A stretch of DNA of 42,433 nucleotides. Source: CAZVFE01 sp964626405 (GTDB lineage: Bacteria > Bacteroidota > Bacteroidia > Cytophagales > Spirosomataceae). The position numbers and the translations under genes are program-made. This document shows positions 41,332-42,433 of this stretch, piece after piece; the stretch's first letter is position 1, and each line of letters starts with the position of its first letter. A model generated the notes under the pieces. It ran no database searches, was not told where the DNA came from, and worked only from the letters and a program-made list of their open reading frames with translations. Where the stretch lies: positions 1 to 42,433 of the forward strand of contig CAZVFE010000008.1 in the NCBI GenBank assembly GCA_964626405.1, read 5' to 3'.

Positions 41332-41811
41332 TTAATTAAATTTTGGAATATAATGGTAAACAATTTCTGCTGAGAAAAAGTTTATTTCCTCCCAATTATC
41401 AAGATTTTCCCAACGAAGATGAACAATATCCCCTGTTTCCATCCCGATATATTGATTAGAAAAATGACTCGCCATCCGAGAAATTGTAGGATTATGACCG
41501 ACTAAATAAACGGTTTTCATTTCAGCTTTTTCCAAAAAATGTAAATAATTTTCGAGGGGAGCTTCATATAATTCTAAATGAAATTCCATTTTAGCAGCAA
41601 GTTCTGGTAGAACATCCGTAATGATCGTTGCTGTCTCACGGGTTCTATTGGCAGATGAAATAATCCAATTTCCGGGATTATGATGACTATATTTCATCAC
41701 TTGGGCAGATTTTAATGCCTCTCCCTTCCCTCTTTCAGATAAATTCCTCTCAAAATCTGGTTCAATATGAGGCCCGGCATGTGCATGACGAATCAAAATT
41801 AGTTCTAACAT
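41332..41811 (-). CDS. SixA-like histidine phosphatase
   Basis: A 159-residue member of the histidine phosphatase (phosphoglycerate mutase) superfamily in the SixA branch. The phospho-accepting motif is LIRHAHA with R8-H9; ISSANRTRETA supplies the second Arg, and VYLVGHNPTI with H106 the second His. SixA removes phosphate from phosphohistidine in signalling proteins, but small family members can have other targets. It starts immediately after the stop of the carbonic-anhydrase-like gene (no gap) and is followed after one base by the small membrane protein gene. Confidence 0.9.
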   Translation of the reverse strand: MLELILIRHAHAGPHIEPDFERNLSERGKGEALKSAQVMKYSHHNPGNWIISSANRTRETATIITDVLPELAAKMEFHLELYEAPLENYLHFLEKAEMKTVYLVGHNPTISRMASHFSNQYIGMETGDIVHLRWENLDNWEEINFFSAEIVYHYIPKFN

Positions 41812-42312
41812 TTATTCAAAATCTTTTTCTGATAATAAAGGAAATTCTCCTGCCTGGTGACGCTTGCTCATGGCGATATAATGCGGGGCGGAATGCGAAA
41901 GCCAATTTAATTCTTCCTCTTTTAATTCTCTAATAATTTTGGCAGGCATACCTAATACCATTGAATTATCTGGCACTTCCATACCTTCCTTTACCAAGGC
42001 ATTTGCTCCTATCAAACAATTTTTACCAATTTTAGCGCCATTTAAAATCGTAGAACCCATACCAATCATCGTTCCATCTCCAATGATAGCTCCATGGACG
42101 ATCGCGGAATGACCTACAGTAACATTTTTGCCTAAAACTGTTGGAAAACCTGGGTCCGCATGAACTACGGCATTATCTTGAATATTAGTGCCCTCCCCAA
42201 TTGTTAAGGTTTCTGTATCTCCTCTAAGAACAGCCCCATACCAAATTGAAACATCGGCACCCAATTTTACTTCACCCATTACGGAAGCATTTGGAGCAAT
42301 AAAAACTGACAT
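41812..42312 (-). CDS. Gamma-carbonic anhydrase-like left-handed beta-helix protein
   Basis: A 166-residue hexapeptide-repeat protein of the YrdA/PaaY/CaiE type. The metal-binding His set H51 (VVHADPG), H68 (VGHSAIV) and H73 (VHG) is in place, and the turns IWYGAVLRGD and IGMGSTILNGAKIG are typical. It may hydrate CO2 or, as several relatives, have little or no such activity. The C-terminal helix KEEELNWLSHSAPHYIAMSKRH is usual. It is the first gene of a compact three-gene operon. Confidence 0.93.
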   Translation of the reverse strand: MSVFIAPNASVMGEVKLGADVSIWYGAVLRGDTETLTIGEGTNIQDNAVVHADPGFPTVLGKNVTVGHSAIVHGAIIGDGTMIGMGSTILNGAKIGKNCLIGANALVKEGMEVPDNSMVLGMPAKIIRELKEEELNWLSHSAPHYIAMSKRHQAGEFPLLSEKDFE

Positions 42313-42361
42313 AATTATTTTTTTTGTTAATTTAATAATTCAATTGGAGAAAATAGATAAA

Positions 42362-42433
42362 ATGACAAATTTCTTTCGATGGAAACCGACGGACAATCTC
42401 CTTTCATTAGGAGCAGGCGCAGCATGGTGGGAA
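42362..42433 (+). CDS. 5' end of a gene cut by the window edge (function uncertain)
   Basis: An open frame starts at ATG 42362 and runs 24 codons to the window end without a stop. It begins MTNFFRWKPT and contains LLSLGAGAAWWE, which faintly resembles the glycine-rich motif I of class I methyltransferases. The 49-base spacer to the divergent carbonic-anhydrase gene leaves room for a promoter, but no good -7 box was found. The family call is a guess; that a gene starts here is more likely than not. Confidence 0.5.
   Translation, partial: MTNFFRWKPTDNLLSLGAGAAWWE

Noticed and set aside
1..42433. CRISPR arrays, tRNA/rRNA genes, insertion sequences, phage genes, toxin-antitoxin or defence islands
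   Set aside because: No regularly spaced repeats, cloverleaf-type sequences, transposase or integrase motifs were seen. The AlbA_2 protein at 29969-30664 belongs to a superfamily with some defence members but has no defence-type neighbours.

Overview
This is an AT-rich chromosomal window from a member of the Bacteroidota, most probably the Cytophagales. The evidence is a SusC/SusD outer-membrane pair, many lipoproteins with Bacteroidota-style lipoboxes, GSCFA, DUF349, short-form arginine decarboxylase and MGH1-like GH63 families, few visible Shine-Dalgarno sites, and several good matches to the Bacteroidota -7 promoter element TAnnTTTG. The genus cannot be read from the sequence. No tRNA, rRNA, CRISPR array, insertion sequence or phage gene was seen. 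Coding density is very high and no gene-free stretch exceeds about 210 bases.

Layout. 1-11650 (minus strand): a SusC-SusD operon closed by a strong intrinsic terminator, followed by three tightly packed genes for exported proteins: a 1089-residue FG-GAP/ASPIC lipoprotein, a vanadium-haloperoxidase/PAP2-type lipoprotein, and a second FG-GAP/ASPIC (CRTAC1-like) protein with a C-terminal membrane helix. Just beyond them is a 49-codon relic of a second SusD gene. 11662-14486: a divergent regulatory region, glycerol facilitator and kinase (glpF-glpK), a diacylglycerol/undecaprenol kinase and a 39-residue lipoprotein. 14540-20554: arginine decarboxylase, the cell-wall recycling ligase Mpl, a DUF349 protein and the ABC-F factor EttA. 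20603-26485: an orphan MoxR ATPase and a pectin-type pair made of a rhamnogalacturonan-acetylesterase-like/GH28 fusion and a convergent GH2 enzyme. 26576-30664: GpsA, HIT, Kup potassium uptake and an AlbA_2/Schlafen-like protein. 30739-33651: a sulfate-assimilation operon (cysH-cysD-cysN) behind an 8-bp-arm dyad and a promoter. 33648-36753: RidA and a GH63-type glucosidase. 36848-41219: GSCFA, Mrp, NFU, an enlarged D-Ala-D-Ala-ligase-like ATP-grasp protein and a DinB/YfiT protein. 41220-42312 (minus strand): gamma-carbonic anhydrase, SixA-like phosphatase and a 36-residue membrane protein. A truncated gene starts at the right edge.

How the genes work together. The left third looks like one exported system. 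SusCD would import a ligand, and two large calcium-loop propeller proteins plus a PAP2/haloperoxidase-fold enzyme would act at the envelope. Its substrate is unknown, and it is the best candidate for an undescribed system here. GlpF/GlpK and GpsA both feed sn-glycerol 3-phosphate metabolism, although they are far apart. CysD/CysN make APS and CysH, of the iron-sulfur type, reduces it directly, which fits the absence of an APS kinase. Mrp and NFU form an iron-sulfur assembly pair.

Main observations: the SusD relic at 45-191; the SusCD/propeller/haloperoxidase cluster; two palindromic operator candidates between susC and glpF; the dyad before cysH; two small genes (14367-14486 and 41220-41330); and three genes whose longest reading frame starts at a TTG that is really the end of a promoter -7 box, so the true start is a downstream ATG.
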